Positions 34,920-43,440 of a DNA stretch of 64,000 bases are shown here, piece after piece. Under the pieces are notes generated by a model. It was given only the letters and a program-made list of their open reading frames with translations, was not told the origin of the DNA and did no database searches. The stretch spans positions 286,937 to 350,936 of the forward strand of contig NZ_QGNY01000006.1 of assembly GCF_003173575.1 (NCBI RefSeq). Reading direction: 5' to 3'. The position numbers were made by a program, and so were the translations under genes. Positions within the stretch are counted from its first letter, which is position 1. Each line of letters opens with the position of its first letter. Source of the stretch: Pedobacter paludis. GTDB lineage: Bacteria; Bacteroidota; Bacteroidia; Sphingobacteriales; Sphingobacteriaceae.

Positions 34920-37611
34920 TAAAAAATTTACTTTATTACTTTTAGTACTGACCATTTTTTCCTTAAATACCTTTTCTCAAATTCAGTACAAGGTTAGCGG
35001 TATGGTAACCGATAGTCTGAGAAAACCTATAGAGGGCGTGAGTGTTCGGTTGATTACCCATAAGGATACCCTTCGATCCAATAGCGATTCTAGAGGAAGT
35101 TTCTCGTTCCCAAAAGTTAACAGCAATAAATTTTATGTAGCTGTTACTGCTTTAGGCTATAAGCCATTTGCTTCTGTTTACGAAGTAGAATCGAAAAATA
35201 AAAATGCCACGCTCGAGCCCATAATTCTCAAAAACGAAACCATTCTTTTGGATGATGTTGATGTGAATGTAAAGGTAGATCCGATCAAGATTAAAAAAGA
35301 TACCATCGAATACAATGCGGGTGCATATACCATTAGAGAGAATGATAAGGTAGAAGATTTACTTAAGCAACTGCAAGGAATTGAAGTGGATGAAAAGGGT
35401 GCCGTTAAAGCTATGGGCAAAAAAATGACCAAGCTAAGGGTTAATGGCGAGGACTTTTTCACCAGCAATGTAGAAGATTACATTCGGCAGTTGCCGGCAG
35501 ACATTATTGCCAAACTCCAAGTAATTGAAGATTATGGTGATGAAGCAAATTTTACAGGGATAAAAATTGGCGAACCACAGAAAATGCTTAATCTGGTAAC
35601 CAAACCCGGAATGGATAACGGTGTATTTGGAAATGCAGATGCAACATCAGCAACTAGTAATGCACATACACTCAATGCAAATGGAAATACCTGGGCAAAA
35701 ACCAAACAAATTGGATTTGGTGGAAACTATGGAATAACCGATAATGCTTTTACAAAATCGGATAATAACGGCTTTAACGGAAGTATTCGTGAGAAATTGA
35801 ATAAAGCGCTCAGTATTAGCGGAAATTATGGCTTATCAAATAATGCTAACCGTTCTGTTAACAGCAACTATATCGAAACCTTTAATCCACAGGGAACCAT
35901 TTACGATTTGAGGGAAAGCTCAAACAATGCTCAATCATTTAATAATCGAATTAACTTCGGCTTAAACGGTGCTACCAAAAAGAATTTTGTAAACGCGTCA
36001 CTTTCCGGATCTTTATCCAGTAACAGAAACAGTTCTATTTCTACATCCAATAAGACTGGATTTATCCAACAAGACTTGTTTTCCAATTCCAGCATTAAAA
36101 GCAACAATCCTAATTTAAATGGCAATATAAACTGGTCTAGGAAGTTGGCAAATAATAGAAGGTCATTATCCGTAGGTTTAAATTTTAGTACCAATGGAAC
36201 CAATTCTAATAGTACCATTGATGATATTATTAGATATTACAATTCAAGCACAAGCATTTTGGTGAAAGACTCTTTGTTAAATAGGCTTGTTGCAAACAAC
36301 ACTTCAAATGCCAACATTGGGGGGAATATTCAATTCGCAAATTCGTTAAAGAAATTAAATGACAGTAGCGGATATAGCTTTATCAGTTTAAGTTATTCTT
36401 TTTCTGTAAGCAGAAGTAAAAATTTGCAGACTACAAGAGTTGATGATCAGATGGGGAATAATTTTATTGTCGATTCTTTAGGACAAAACTATGTCTCTAA
36501 CTTTATCAATCAAACCCTTAGTTTAGGATTTAATGCCAACAAGAAAAAGATTAGCTATAGTTTTGGCGTTAACTTTTCACCTTCCATTATTATAGGAGAA
36601 TATCGAATTACCGGAGAAAGCTTAAGAAATTATCAGCTGAATTTTTCACCTTCAGCCAATCTCAGTTACCAGATAAAAGACAATAGGAATCTAAATTTTA
36701 GCTATAACGGATATACAAGTTCGCCAGATTTTAACAAACTACAACCGGTAAGAAATAGCAACGATGTGCAGAATATTATTATTGGCAATCCGAATTTAAA
36801 GGCAAGCTCTAATCATTCTGCAAATTTAAGCTTTAATCAATTTGGCTTAAAATCTGGTTTAAGCATAATGTTGGGGCTGAGCGGGAATTTCTCTTTTAAC
36901 AGTGCCGTGAGTAATACGGTTTTTTTACGAGATACCTTAAACAGCTTAAAACAACAAACTACGTATGAAAACGTAAACGGGATTTATAGTATCGGAACCA
37001 ATTATTCTATAGATAAAAGATTGCTGACCAATAAGCTATCCATTTCTTTTAATGGTAATTTGGCCTATAGCCATAATGTTTTTTATACGGACAATGTGTT
37101 AAATAAAAGTAGTGGGATAAATGTTTCAAACGCCTTTAGAATAGAGTTAAATCAGAAAAAGTATGCATTTGATTTCAATACATCACATAGCTTTAGCTCT
37201 AACACCTATTCTGTGTTAAACCAGAATATCAAGAACATTCAGATTTTATCTTTAGATGGAGGCGGATCCTGGATTCCTACCGAACGTTTTAGGTTAAATG
37301 CATCAGTTTCTAAAAGTTTAAATTTTGGCTATAATTTAAATTCTGGTAACCCATTGTTGATTAATACAGGGTTTACCACCTCTTTTTTAAAAAACAACAG
37401 ATTAAATTTATCCATTCAGGCAAATGATCTGCTTAATAAAGGATCGCTTTTTAGGTCTTCGATTACAAACAACTCCATTAATGAAAATAGAACCAGATTT
37501 ATTAGCAGATATGTACAGGCCACTTTGAACTATACTTTAAATCAATTTGGCAAGAAAACCAATAGATTTGCGCCTTCAAATTATAATCAATTTAATAGAG
37601 GGATTCATTAA
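34906..37611 (+). CDS. Outer-membrane beta-barrel protein (TonB-receptor-like) with carboxypeptidase-like domain
   Basis: A 901-residue outer-membrane protein. Signal peptide (1-24, ending NTFSQ), carboxypeptidase-regulatory-like domain (about 27-110, YKVSGMVTDSLRKPIEGVSV), plug-like domain (about 125-220, with NDKVEDLLKQLQGIEVDEKG and KLRVNGEDFF), then a large Asn/Ser-rich barrel. The plug signature places it in the outer-membrane beta-barrel family 3 related to TonB receptors, which usually lacks a known substrate. No SusD-like partner is adjacent. Its start overlaps the DUF1456 gene by 14 bp. It may import or export a substrate, or assemble surface structures; not determinable here. Confidence 0.88.
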   Translation: MRKSNKKFTLLLLVLTIFSLNTFSQIQYKVSGMVTDSLRKPIEGVSVRLITHKDTLRSNSDSRGSFSFPKVNSNKFYVAVTALGYKPFASVYEVESKNKNATLEPIILKNETILLDDVDVNVKVDPIKIKKDTIEYNAGAYTIRENDKVEDLLKQLQGIEVDEKGAVKAMGKKMTKLRVNGEDFFTSNVEDYIRQLPADIIAKLQVIEDYGDEANFTGIKIGEPQKMLNLVTKPGMDNGVFGNADATSATSNAHTLNANGNTWAKTKQIGFGGNYGITDNAFTKSDNNGFNGSIREKLNKALSISGNYGLSNNANRSVNSNYIETFNPQGTIYDLRESSNNAQSFNNRINFGLNGATKKNFVNASLSGSLSSNRNSSISTSNKTGFIQQDLFSNSSIKSNNPNLNGNINWSRKLANNRRSLSVGLNFSTNGTNSNSTIDDIIRYYNSSTSILVKDSLLNRLVANNTSNANIGGNIQFANSLKKLNDSSGYSFISLSYSFSVSRSKNLQTTRVDDQMGNNFIVDSLGQNYVSNFINQTLSLGFNANKKKISYSFGVNFSPSIIIGEYRITGESLRNYQLNFSPSANLSYQIKDNRNLNFSYNGYTSSPDFNKLQPVRNSNDVQNIIIGNPNLKASSNHSANLSFNQFGLKSGLSIMLGLSGNFSFNSAVSNTVFLRDTLNSLKQQTTYENVNGIYSIGTNYSIDKRLLTNKLSISFNGNLAYSHNVFYTDNVLNKSSGINVSNAFRIELNQKKYAFDFNTSHSFSSNTYSVLNQNIKNIQILSLDGGGSWIPTERFRLNASVSKSLNFGYNLNSGNPLLINTGFTTSFLKNNRLNLSIQANDLLNKGSLFRSSITNNSINENRTRFISRYVQATLNYTLNQFGKKTNRFAPSNYNQFNRGIH

Positions 37612-37669
37612 GCACAAAATCTTTTAAATTAGTAGCTTTTTAGTGTACCTGGTTTATATTTAACACCCT

Positions 37670-38416
37670 ATGAAATTCAAAATAATCTTTTCGTTGATTC
37701 TGATTGCAACAACGAATCTCTATGCACAAGTTGTTCCTGATTCTTTAAAGCATACACCGCAGGTACCAGTAAAGGAAAATTTTGCCGATGACTGGGCGGC
37801 GCTTTCTAAGTATAAAAAAGAAAATGAAGAGTTAGGTTTGCCAAAGAAAGGAGAGAAGCGGGTTGTGTTTTTGGGAAGTTCTATTTTTGAATTCTGGAAG
37901 CAAAAAGATCCTGGTTTTTTTGCTGGTCGGCCTTATATAGACCGCGGGATTTCTGGACAGATCTCCCCTCAATTGCTGATTAGATTTAGACAGGATGTTA
38001 TTGATCTTAAGCCTAAAGCTGTAATTATTTTAGCTGGGAGCAACGATATTGCAGGCAACACCGGTCATGTTACCAATAAAAGTATTTTAGACTGTATTGC
38101 CTCAATGGCCGAGCTGGCCAAAAAGCATCACATTAAAGTTATTCTGTGCAAATATGTTCCCGTTTACGAATATGCCTGGAATAAGAATATCAAAGATGCC
38201 TCAGAAAAGATAATTTCTTTGAACAAAGCCATTGTAGCCTATGCAGAAAAGGAACATTTTACGGTTGTTGATTATTTTACTCCTCTGGTAGACGAGCGAA
38301 ATGGCCAAAAGGCAGAATTAACGGTTGATGGTGTTCATCCAAACTTAGCTGGTTATAAGCTAATGGAAGTGGTAACAGAAGTTGCCATTAAACAGGCTTT
38401 CAAAAACAGATACTAA
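37670..38416 (+). CDS. SGNH/GDSL-family hydrolase (exported)
   Basis: A 248-residue exported esterase-like protein. Signal peptide residues 1-19. Block I reads FLGSSIFEFW with the nucleophile serine at about position 71 (GSS in place of GDS). Block II glycine is in DRGISGQ, block III is AGSNDIAGN, and block V is DGVHPN with the Asp and His of the triad. Similar proteins deacetylate or deacylate sugars and platelet-activating-factor-like substrates. It follows the outer-membrane protein gene by 58 bp and ends at a bidirectional terminator. Substrate unknown. Confidence 0.9.
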   Translation: MKFKIIFSLILIATTNLYAQVVPDSLKHTPQVPVKENFADDWAALSKYKKENEELGLPKKGEKRVVFLGSSIFEFWKQKDPGFFAGRPYIDRGISGQISPQLLIRFRQDVIDLKPKAVIILAGSNDIAGNTGHVTNKSILDCIASMAELAKKHHIKVILCKYVPVYEYAWNKNIKDASEKIISLNKAIVAYAEKEHFTVVDYFTPLVDERNGQKAELTVDGVHPNLAGYKLMEVVTEVAIKQAFKNRY

Positions 38417-38440
38417 TCTAGCGATATTGTCTTTAACAAA

Positions 38441-38473
38441 AAAAACTCCCGATTTTCATCGGGAGTTTTTTTT
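38441..38473. terminator. Bidirectional terminator between SGNH hydrolase and ettA
   Basis: AAAAACTCCCGAT / ATCGGGAGTTTTT with a four-base loop; A residues before and T residues after the stem make it work for both converging genes. Confidence 0.92.
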
Positions 38474-38474
38474 G

Positions 38475-40154
38475 TTAATCGAGTTTTTTATATCTAATTC
38501 GTTTTGGTGTAACATCACCTAAACGTTTTTTGCGATTTTCTTCATAGTCAGAATAATTTCCTTCGAAGAAATAAACTTCAGAGTTGCCTTCAAAAGCTAA
38601 AATATGCGTACAAATCCGATCTAAGAACCATCTATCATGGCTAATCACTACCGCACAGCCACCAAAGTTTTCAAGTGCTTCTTCCAGTGCACGTAAGGTA
38701 TTTACATCGATATCGTTCGTTGGCTCATCGAGTAAAAGCACGTTGGCGCCTTTTTTTAAAGTAATTGCCAAGTGAACACGATTGCGTTCTCCACCAGAAA
38801 GAATGCCCACTTTTTTCTGTTGATCGCCACCATTAAAGTTGAACTTAGAAACGTAGGCACGTCCGTTTACTGCTTTTGTACCCAATTGGATATTATCTAA
38901 ACCATCTGTAATGTTCTCGTAAACGGTTTTGTCAGAATCTAAATCGTTATGCATCTGATCTACATAACCCAATTCTACCGTTTCGCCCACTCGGAAAGTT
39001 CCGGCATCAGCTTCTTCCTGTCCGGTAATTAACCTGAACAAAGTTGTTTTACCTGCACCATTGGGGCCAATAATTCCAACAATCCCGGCCGGAGGCAACG
39101 AAAAATTCAAATTATCAAATAACACCTTGTCACCATATGATTTGGTCACATTTGTGGCTTCGATAACCACATTACCCAAACGTGGTCCTGCCGGAATGAA
39201 AAGTTCTAATTTATCTTCTCTTTCCTTTCCGTCTTCAGAAGCAAGCTTATCATAATTGGCTAAACGGGCCTTAGATTTTGCATGGCGGGCTTTCGGAGCC
39301 ATTCTTACCCATTCAAGCTCACGTTCCAAAGTTTTTTGGCGCTTGCTTTCTGTTTTTTCTTCTTGTGATAAGCGTTTGGCTTTTTGATCTAACCAACTGC
39401 TGTAATTTCCTTTCCACGGAATCCCTTCGCCACGGTCTAATTCTAAAATCCATCCGGCTACGTTATCCAGGAAATATCTATCGTGGGTAACTGCGATAAC
39501 TGTACCCTCGTAATTTTTCAAGAATTGCTCTAGCCAGTCGATACTTTCGGCATCCAAGTGGTTGGTTGGCTCATCCAATAAGAGTACATCAGGATGTTGC
39601 AATAACAAGCGGCACATGGCTACACGACGGCGCTCACCGCCCGAAAGTACGGCTATTTTAGTTTCGGGATCAGGGCAACGCAAAGCATCCATCGCTCTTT
39701 CTAATTTAGAATCGATTTCCCAAGCACCTAAAGCATCAATTTTGTCTTGTAGTTCGCCCTGTCTTGCCATTAATTTGTCCATGGCATCAGGGTCAGAGTA
39801 GTTTTCCTCTAAACCAAAAGCTTCATTTACTTCTTCATACTCCTTTAAAATCGCGGTTACTTCGGCAACGCCTTCTTCTACCACTTCACGAACCGTTTTT
39901 TCAGGATCAAGAATGGGTTCCTGAGCAAGATACCCAACTGAATAACCCGGAGAGAAAACAACTTCTCCTTGATATGATTTATCTAAACCAGCAATAATTT
40001 TTAACAAGGATGACTTACCAGAACCATTTAAACCGATAACGCCGATTTTTGCACCGTAGAAAAAAGAAAGGTAAATATTTTTTAAAACCTGTTTTTGTGG
40101 AGGGTAAATTTTATTTACGCCCGCCATTGAAAAAATTATTTTTTCGTCTGACAT
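38475..40154 (-). CDS. ettA: Energy-dependent translational throttle protein EttA (ABC-F)
   Basis: Soluble ABC-F ATPase that binds the ribosomal E site and adjusts the first elongation steps to the ATP/ADP ratio. Two ABC domains are visible: Walker A GLNGSGKSS and GPNGAGKTT, signatures LSGGERRRVA and LSGGERNRVH, Walker B with LLLDEPTNHLD and LLLDEPTNDID. The linker between them (around residues 245-320) is basic and helical. Length is 559 residues, like E. coli EttA (about 555), and the arm segment in domain 1 (residues 95-135) is present, which separates it from Uup and resistance ABC-F proteins. Expressed alone; its 3' end abuts a bidirectional terminator. Confidence 0.94.
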   Translation of the reverse strand: MSDEKIIFSMAGVNKIYPPQKQVLKNIYLSFFYGAKIGVIGLNGSGKSSLLKIIAGLDKSYQGEVVFSPGYSVGYLAQEPILDPEKTVREVVEEGVAEVTAILKEYEEVNEAFGLEENYSDPDAMDKLMARQGELQDKIDALGAWEIDSKLERAMDALRCPDPETKIAVLSGGERRRVAMCRLLLQHPDVLLLDEPTNHLDAESIDWLEQFLKNYEGTVIAVTHDRYFLDNVAGWILELDRGEGIPWKGNYSSWLDQKAKRLSQEEKTESKRQKTLERELEWVRMAPKARHAKSKARLANYDKLASEDGKEREDKLELFIPAGPRLGNVVIEATNVTKSYGDKVLFDNLNFSLPPAGIVGIIGPNGAGKTTLFRLITGQEEADAGTFRVGETVELGYVDQMHNDLDSDKTVYENITDGLDNIQLGTKAVNGRAYVSKFNFNGGDQQKKVGILSGGERNRVHLAITLKKGANVLLLDEPTNDIDVNTLRALEEALENFGGCAVVISHDRWFLDRICTHILAFEGNSEVYFFEGNYSDYEENRKKRLGDVTPKRIRYKKLD

Positions 40155-40178
40155 ATAAAATGTTGCTTTAATGTATTA

Positions 40179-40207
40179 TAAAGGTAATTGTTTAAAAAGG
40201 GTACAAA
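40179..40207 (-). promoter_or_regulatory. Possible ettA promoter
   Basis: On the minus strand TTTG (40204-40207) is followed after 17 bases by TACCTTTA (40179-40186), one base off TAnnTTTG and slightly short in spacing. Confidence 0.35.
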
Positions 40208-40419
40208 ACCTGGCAGAAAAATTCTAACCACTGCATCTAATTAGATGTTGGATTGTTCCGATTGTTGATTGAAACAAAGATAAGAACAACGAGGCGAATA
40301 CAAAGTGATTTATGAAGTATGCAGAAATTTACTCTGTAGGAGAAGAAATTGAAGTAATGCAATCAGAAATTTGATGTCACAATACAAATCCCAATTTTAA
40401 ATGATTACATCTGCATTGC

Positions 40420-41061
40420 TTAAGCTACGTTATCAATAAGCTTTAAGGAGGAATAGATTTCTTTTTTTCTAATTCTACTAAGTGTCTCCACTCTTATGGA
40501 TAAATAACTGGAAATATAGCGTAATGGAATTTGGGCCAGGTTGATTTCATTGTCCTGCAATAATTGCTTATACCGATCAGACGCTTTTGTAATTCTTGCC
40601 AGGATAGATCTTTTTGATGCCTCAAAATACTGAAGCTCCATAACTTTACGGCCAATTATATTTACTTCAGGATAATGATCACAAATTCTTTCTATAAATG
40701 CATGCGGAATACAGACCAAGACACAGTTTTCGAGTGCATGAAGATATTCCTGCTCATAAATTTCTTTTCCTTCGGGATGGCGAATTGTACCAATGATTTG
40801 ATTTTTGAAAGCGAACCAAGTTGTGATGTCCTTTCCTCTATCTCTAATAAATCCACGGGCTGTTCCACTCACAATATAATATAAGAACTTATTATTATCG
40901 ATTGGAGAAAGTATAAATTTATTCTTTTTTATTTTTGAGATGGTACAATGTTTTCGATATTCAGAGGCAAGGCTTTCTGAGATTGTATGGTATTGGCCCA
41001 AATAAGATAGGAATAAAGAAATTGCAAGTTGATCTTCATCATTAATACTCATACTATACAT
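40420..41061 (-). CDS. Crp/Fnr-family transcriptional regulator
   Basis: A 213-residue regulator with an N-terminal cyclic-nucleotide-binding-like beta roll (KNKFILSPIDNNKFLYYIVSGTARGFI, residues about 45-75) and a C-terminal helix-turn-helix. The latter is recognised by AQIPLRYISSYLSIRVETLS, near residues 175-195. No cysteines arranged for an Fe-S cluster of the Fnr type are evident, and the phosphate-binding cassette of true CRP is not clear, so the effector is unknown. Either of two in-frame ATGs (41061 or 41052) may be used. It is divergent from a PAS-AraC regulator across 218 bp, so the two may control one another. Confidence 0.85.
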   Translation of the reverse strand: MYSMSINDEDQLAISLFLSYLGQYHTISESLASEYRKHCTISKIKKNKFILSPIDNNKFLYYIVSGTARGFIRDRGKDITTWFAFKNQIIGTIRHPEGKEIYEQEYLHALENCVLVCIPHAFIERICDHYPEVNIIGRKVMELQYFEASKRSILARITKASDRYKQLLQDNEINLAQIPLRYISSYLSIRVETLSRIRKKEIYSSLKLIDNVA

Positions 41062-41232
41062 CTTTTTAATAAATTATGAGTTGGGTGCGTTAAATTCTGA
41101 TTGATTACAGCCAAAAATCAACTATTAGATTTTTACAAAACTGCCCGATTTGTGCGCTCAACTGACAAAATATAACCACCCCTAGGAGGTTTGTATTAAA
41201 AATGAAAAAAAAGTTGTGCAGATTTTTGCCGG

Positions 41233-41240
41233 TAACTTTG
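41233..41240 (+). promoter_or_regulatory. -7 promoter box of the PAS-AraC regulator gene
   Basis: TAACTTTG matches TAnnTTTG and lies 39 bases before the ATG. TTG at 41214-41216 is a -33 candidate at a 16-base spacing. Confidence 0.45.
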
Positions 41241-41279
41241 TATTTTACCCCTGCACTCTCTATTTATTCATAAATATCC

Positions 41280-42113
41280 ATGCAGAAAACAGTAGAACCT
41301 TCCACATTTGATTTGGAGTATTTTTTTGACCTGTCACCAGATTTGCTTTGTATAGCGGGCTACGATGGTTATTTTAAAAAAATCAATCCTGCAGTTTCAG
41401 CAACCTTAGGTTATAGCAACGAAGAATTAATGTCGGCACCAATAAATTCATTTGTACATCCTGCTGATAAAGAACGTACGGCACAAAGGAGAGATGGGCT
41501 TAGAAAAGGAGAAGCACTTTTGCGTTTTGAAAATAGGTATCTGGCAAAAGACGGTACTGCTGTATGGCTTTCATGGACATCAATTCCGATAGAACGCGAT
41601 CGGTTGGTATTTGCTATTGCGAAAGATATAACCTACCGAAAACAATTCGAGGAATATGAACGGATTTCGGCTATTTTAATGCGTCTCAATTCTGATCAAA
41701 TTCAAAACCTAAAGATAGGAACTGAAGTAAACCAACCGATAAAAATTGAAGATATTAGTAAGCAAACTACTCCGCTAACCAATCAGCCTTCAGAATCTGA
41801 CCAAGCCTGGCTTAATATTTTTGAAACCACTGTAAGAAAAAACATCAGCCGGCACGATTTAAATCTAAATTTTATAAGTAGTGAGCTGGCCATTAGCGAG
41901 CGCCAGTTGTTTAGGCAAGTGAATAGAATAATGCATGTAACACCTAATAACTTAATTAGAATCATTAGGTTGCAAATGGCCTGGGAAGCGATTGCCACAG
42001 GGAAGTATAAAACAATTACAGAGATTTCTAACATTGCAGGCTACAATTCTAGAGCATACTTTAAAAAACTTTTTGAACAGGTTTATGGTATTGATGTTGG
42101 AGAACTTATCTAA
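41280..42113 (+). CDS. PAS-domain AraC-family transcriptional regulator
   Basis: A 277-residue cytoplasmic regulator. Residues about 10-125 form a PAS domain (FFDLSPDLLCIAGYDGYFKKIN, then GYSNEELMSAPI and IAKDITYRKQFEEYE, the PAC motif). Residues about 185-277 form the AraC double helix-turn-helix, with ISSELAISERQLFRQV and ISNIAGYNSRAYFKKLF. No transmembrane segment is seen, so it senses an internal cue through PAS. It is divergent from a Crp-like regulator. Target genes are not obvious; the hairpin-containing gap and an unknown coiled-coil gene lie downstream. Confidence 0.88.
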   Translation: MQKTVEPSTFDLEYFFDLSPDLLCIAGYDGYFKKINPAVSATLGYSNEELMSAPINSFVHPADKERTAQRRDGLRKGEALLRFENRYLAKDGTAVWLSWTSIPIERDRLVFAIAKDITYRKQFEEYERISAILMRLNSDQIQNLKIGTEVNQPIKIEDISKQTTPLTNQPSESDQAWLNIFETTVRKNISRHDLNLNFISSELAISERQLFRQVNRIMHVTPNNLIRIIRLQMAWEAIATGKYKTITEISNIAGYNSRAYFKKLFEQVYGIDVGELI

Positions 42114-42156
42114 CACATGTATTGATTTGCATTATTTAAAAGTTGTGATACAGGAG

Positions 42157-42184
42157 AAAATTGAAGGAGGTGATTCTCAATTTT
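42157..42184 (+). other. Hairpin presenting a Shine-Dalgarno-like loop
   Basis: AAAATTGA (42157-42164) pairs perfectly with TCAATTTT (42177-42184), leaving the loop AGGAGGTGATTC. The decamer AAGGAGGTGA is the same as in the 110-bp repeat array. No open frame of useful length follows. Confidence 0.5.
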
Positions 42185-42335
42185 ATAATCAAATGATTTT
42201 CACTTAGATTATAAGTTTTATATCTTGCCTAGAGATTTGATAGATGTTTCAAGAATATCATAACTTTGTTTAAAAAAAAGGATTATTATCGCACAAAATT
42301 TGATTTTGGATATTAGATTTGCCCTATAACTGCTC

Positions 42336-42761
42336 ATGGATAAACTTTCTTTAACGCTTACTTCTTCAAAGTGCGAGCTCCTAGATAATATACTTAGGGA
42401 ATTCGGAACGGAGAAGTATATAAAGACAGATATGGTGAGCAAAATCTTTCGGGGCAATAATATTTTAGCCTCCGAGTATTTAGGATTACTTGTTCAATTG
42501 GATTTAATCTTTTTAATTGGTGAAGTAAAAGGATATCCGCTTCCGGCAATGATTGGCAAACAGCCAGGCGTAGAGCGTTTTATGAACGAGGGAGGTTTTA
42601 TGCGCCGCTTCGAGTTAAAGAAATTGCAGGAAGAAGCAGGGAAAAATCTTCAGGAACTCCAAATAGAAAACATTCGTTTAAGACACACCGTAGAAGTTCA
42701 AAAGAAACAAATCGAGCTTTTAGAGTATACCGTTAAGCAATTAGAAAATAAGTTGGGTTAA
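42336..42761 (+). CDS. Unknown protein with C-terminal coiled coil
   Basis: A 141-residue protein I do not recognise. Residues 1-95 are mixed helix and could form a winged-helix-like domain (LDNILREFGTEKYIKTDMVSKIF, then ASEYLGLLVQLDLIFLI). Residues about 95-141 are a strong leucine-zipper-like coiled coil (LKKLQEEAGKNLQELQ, then VKQLENKLG). No signal or membrane segment. That layout (compact domain plus coiled coil) suits a small DNA-binding or scaffolding dimer. It stands alone between the PAS-AraC gene and the long gap before clpC. Confidence 0.75.
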   Translation: MDKLSLTLTSSKCELLDNILREFGTEKYIKTDMVSKIFRGNNILASEYLGLLVQLDLIFLIGEVKGYPLPAMIGKQPGVERFMNEGGFMRRFELKKLQEEAGKNLQELQIENIRLRHTVEVQKKQIELLEYTVKQLENKLG

Positions 42762-42807
42762 AAAACTATAATATTATCTTTTCGAAAATTCAGAGCAAAT
42801 TAGTGAA

Positions 42808-42840
42808 TAAAAAAAAGGGCAAGATCATTACAATCTTACC
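42808..42840 (-). terminator. Orphan minus-strand terminator-like hairpin
   Basis: On the minus strand GGTAAGAT pairs with ATCTTGCC (one mismatch, seven-base loop) and is followed by a C and then a run of eight or more T residues. No recognised minus-strand gene lies upstream of it. Confidence 0.55.
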
Positions 42841-43196
42841 CCATCTAAATTAACGCTCTCGAAACAAAAGTATATATCGATTATGAAGGTTTGATGAATT
42901 TTACCAACTCCATTAAAAAATGTAGATGAATTAAATCTTCTTATCAAACTAAAGGCAGTAACAACCTTGCATTTCTCAAAACAAAAACAACTTTCAATCG
43001 GTTCAATTCGTATACCTATTATATAGGTTATGTACATATAAAAATATTGTATTGATTTTAGTTTGATAAATATGTTAAATGATGTCACGTTCTTTTTGTT
43101 TTTCTGTCAAAACTTGTAAATTGCCTTAACAAAAAGCTACAAATTGTCAGTTATTCGAATTGAATAAATCCTTACAATAAACCGACAAAATGAGAA

Positions 43197-43232
43197 TTTA
43201 AAAGGGTTGTTATTAATAAATTCCCTTTTAAA
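43197..43232. other. Dyad upstream of clpC
   Basis: TTTAAAAGGG and CCCTTTTAAA form a perfect ten-base inverted repeat with a 16-base centre, about 210 bp upstream of the clpC start. It has no T tract beyond the stem, so it may be an operator or a leader structure. Confidence 0.3.
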
Positions 43233-43440
43233 ACCTATAAAACAGTTATTACGTAGATAGATATATCAAAGTATATCATAATCTTAAAGTTATTCTTTTG
43301 GTATTTTTTGGGTTGGTGGATATGAATACTGCCTTTTATCCACCTATATGGCGCAATTGTTGATAAAATAAACAAAACGGTACAGTCGCTTTTTATAATT
43401 TATTTTATAGTTTAGGGACGTAGCTGTTAAGAAAGGTATT

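Larger units (their letters stand above)
42762..43440. other. 679-bp intergenic region upstream of clpC with orphan hairpins
   Basis: No convincing protein gene is visible. A minus-strand terminator-like hairpin lies at its left end (42808-42840) without a gene to serve. A perfect dyad TTTAAAAGGG / CCCTTTTAAA lies at 43197-43232, about 210 bp before clpC. The clpC promoter must be inside but I see no exact TAnnTTTG box. Confidence 0.5.

Noticed and set aside
42828..43088. Minus-strand frame of 86 codons
   Set aside because: Its stop codon lies inside the terminator-like stem, its composition (many Phe, Ile, Ser, Cys) looks like translated AT-rich noise, and no signal, motif or promoter supports it. 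I kept the hairpin as a finding and not the frame.
43197..43232. Terminator upstream of clpC
   Set aside because: The dyad has no T tract beyond the stem on either strand, so it is listed only as a dyad of unknown role.
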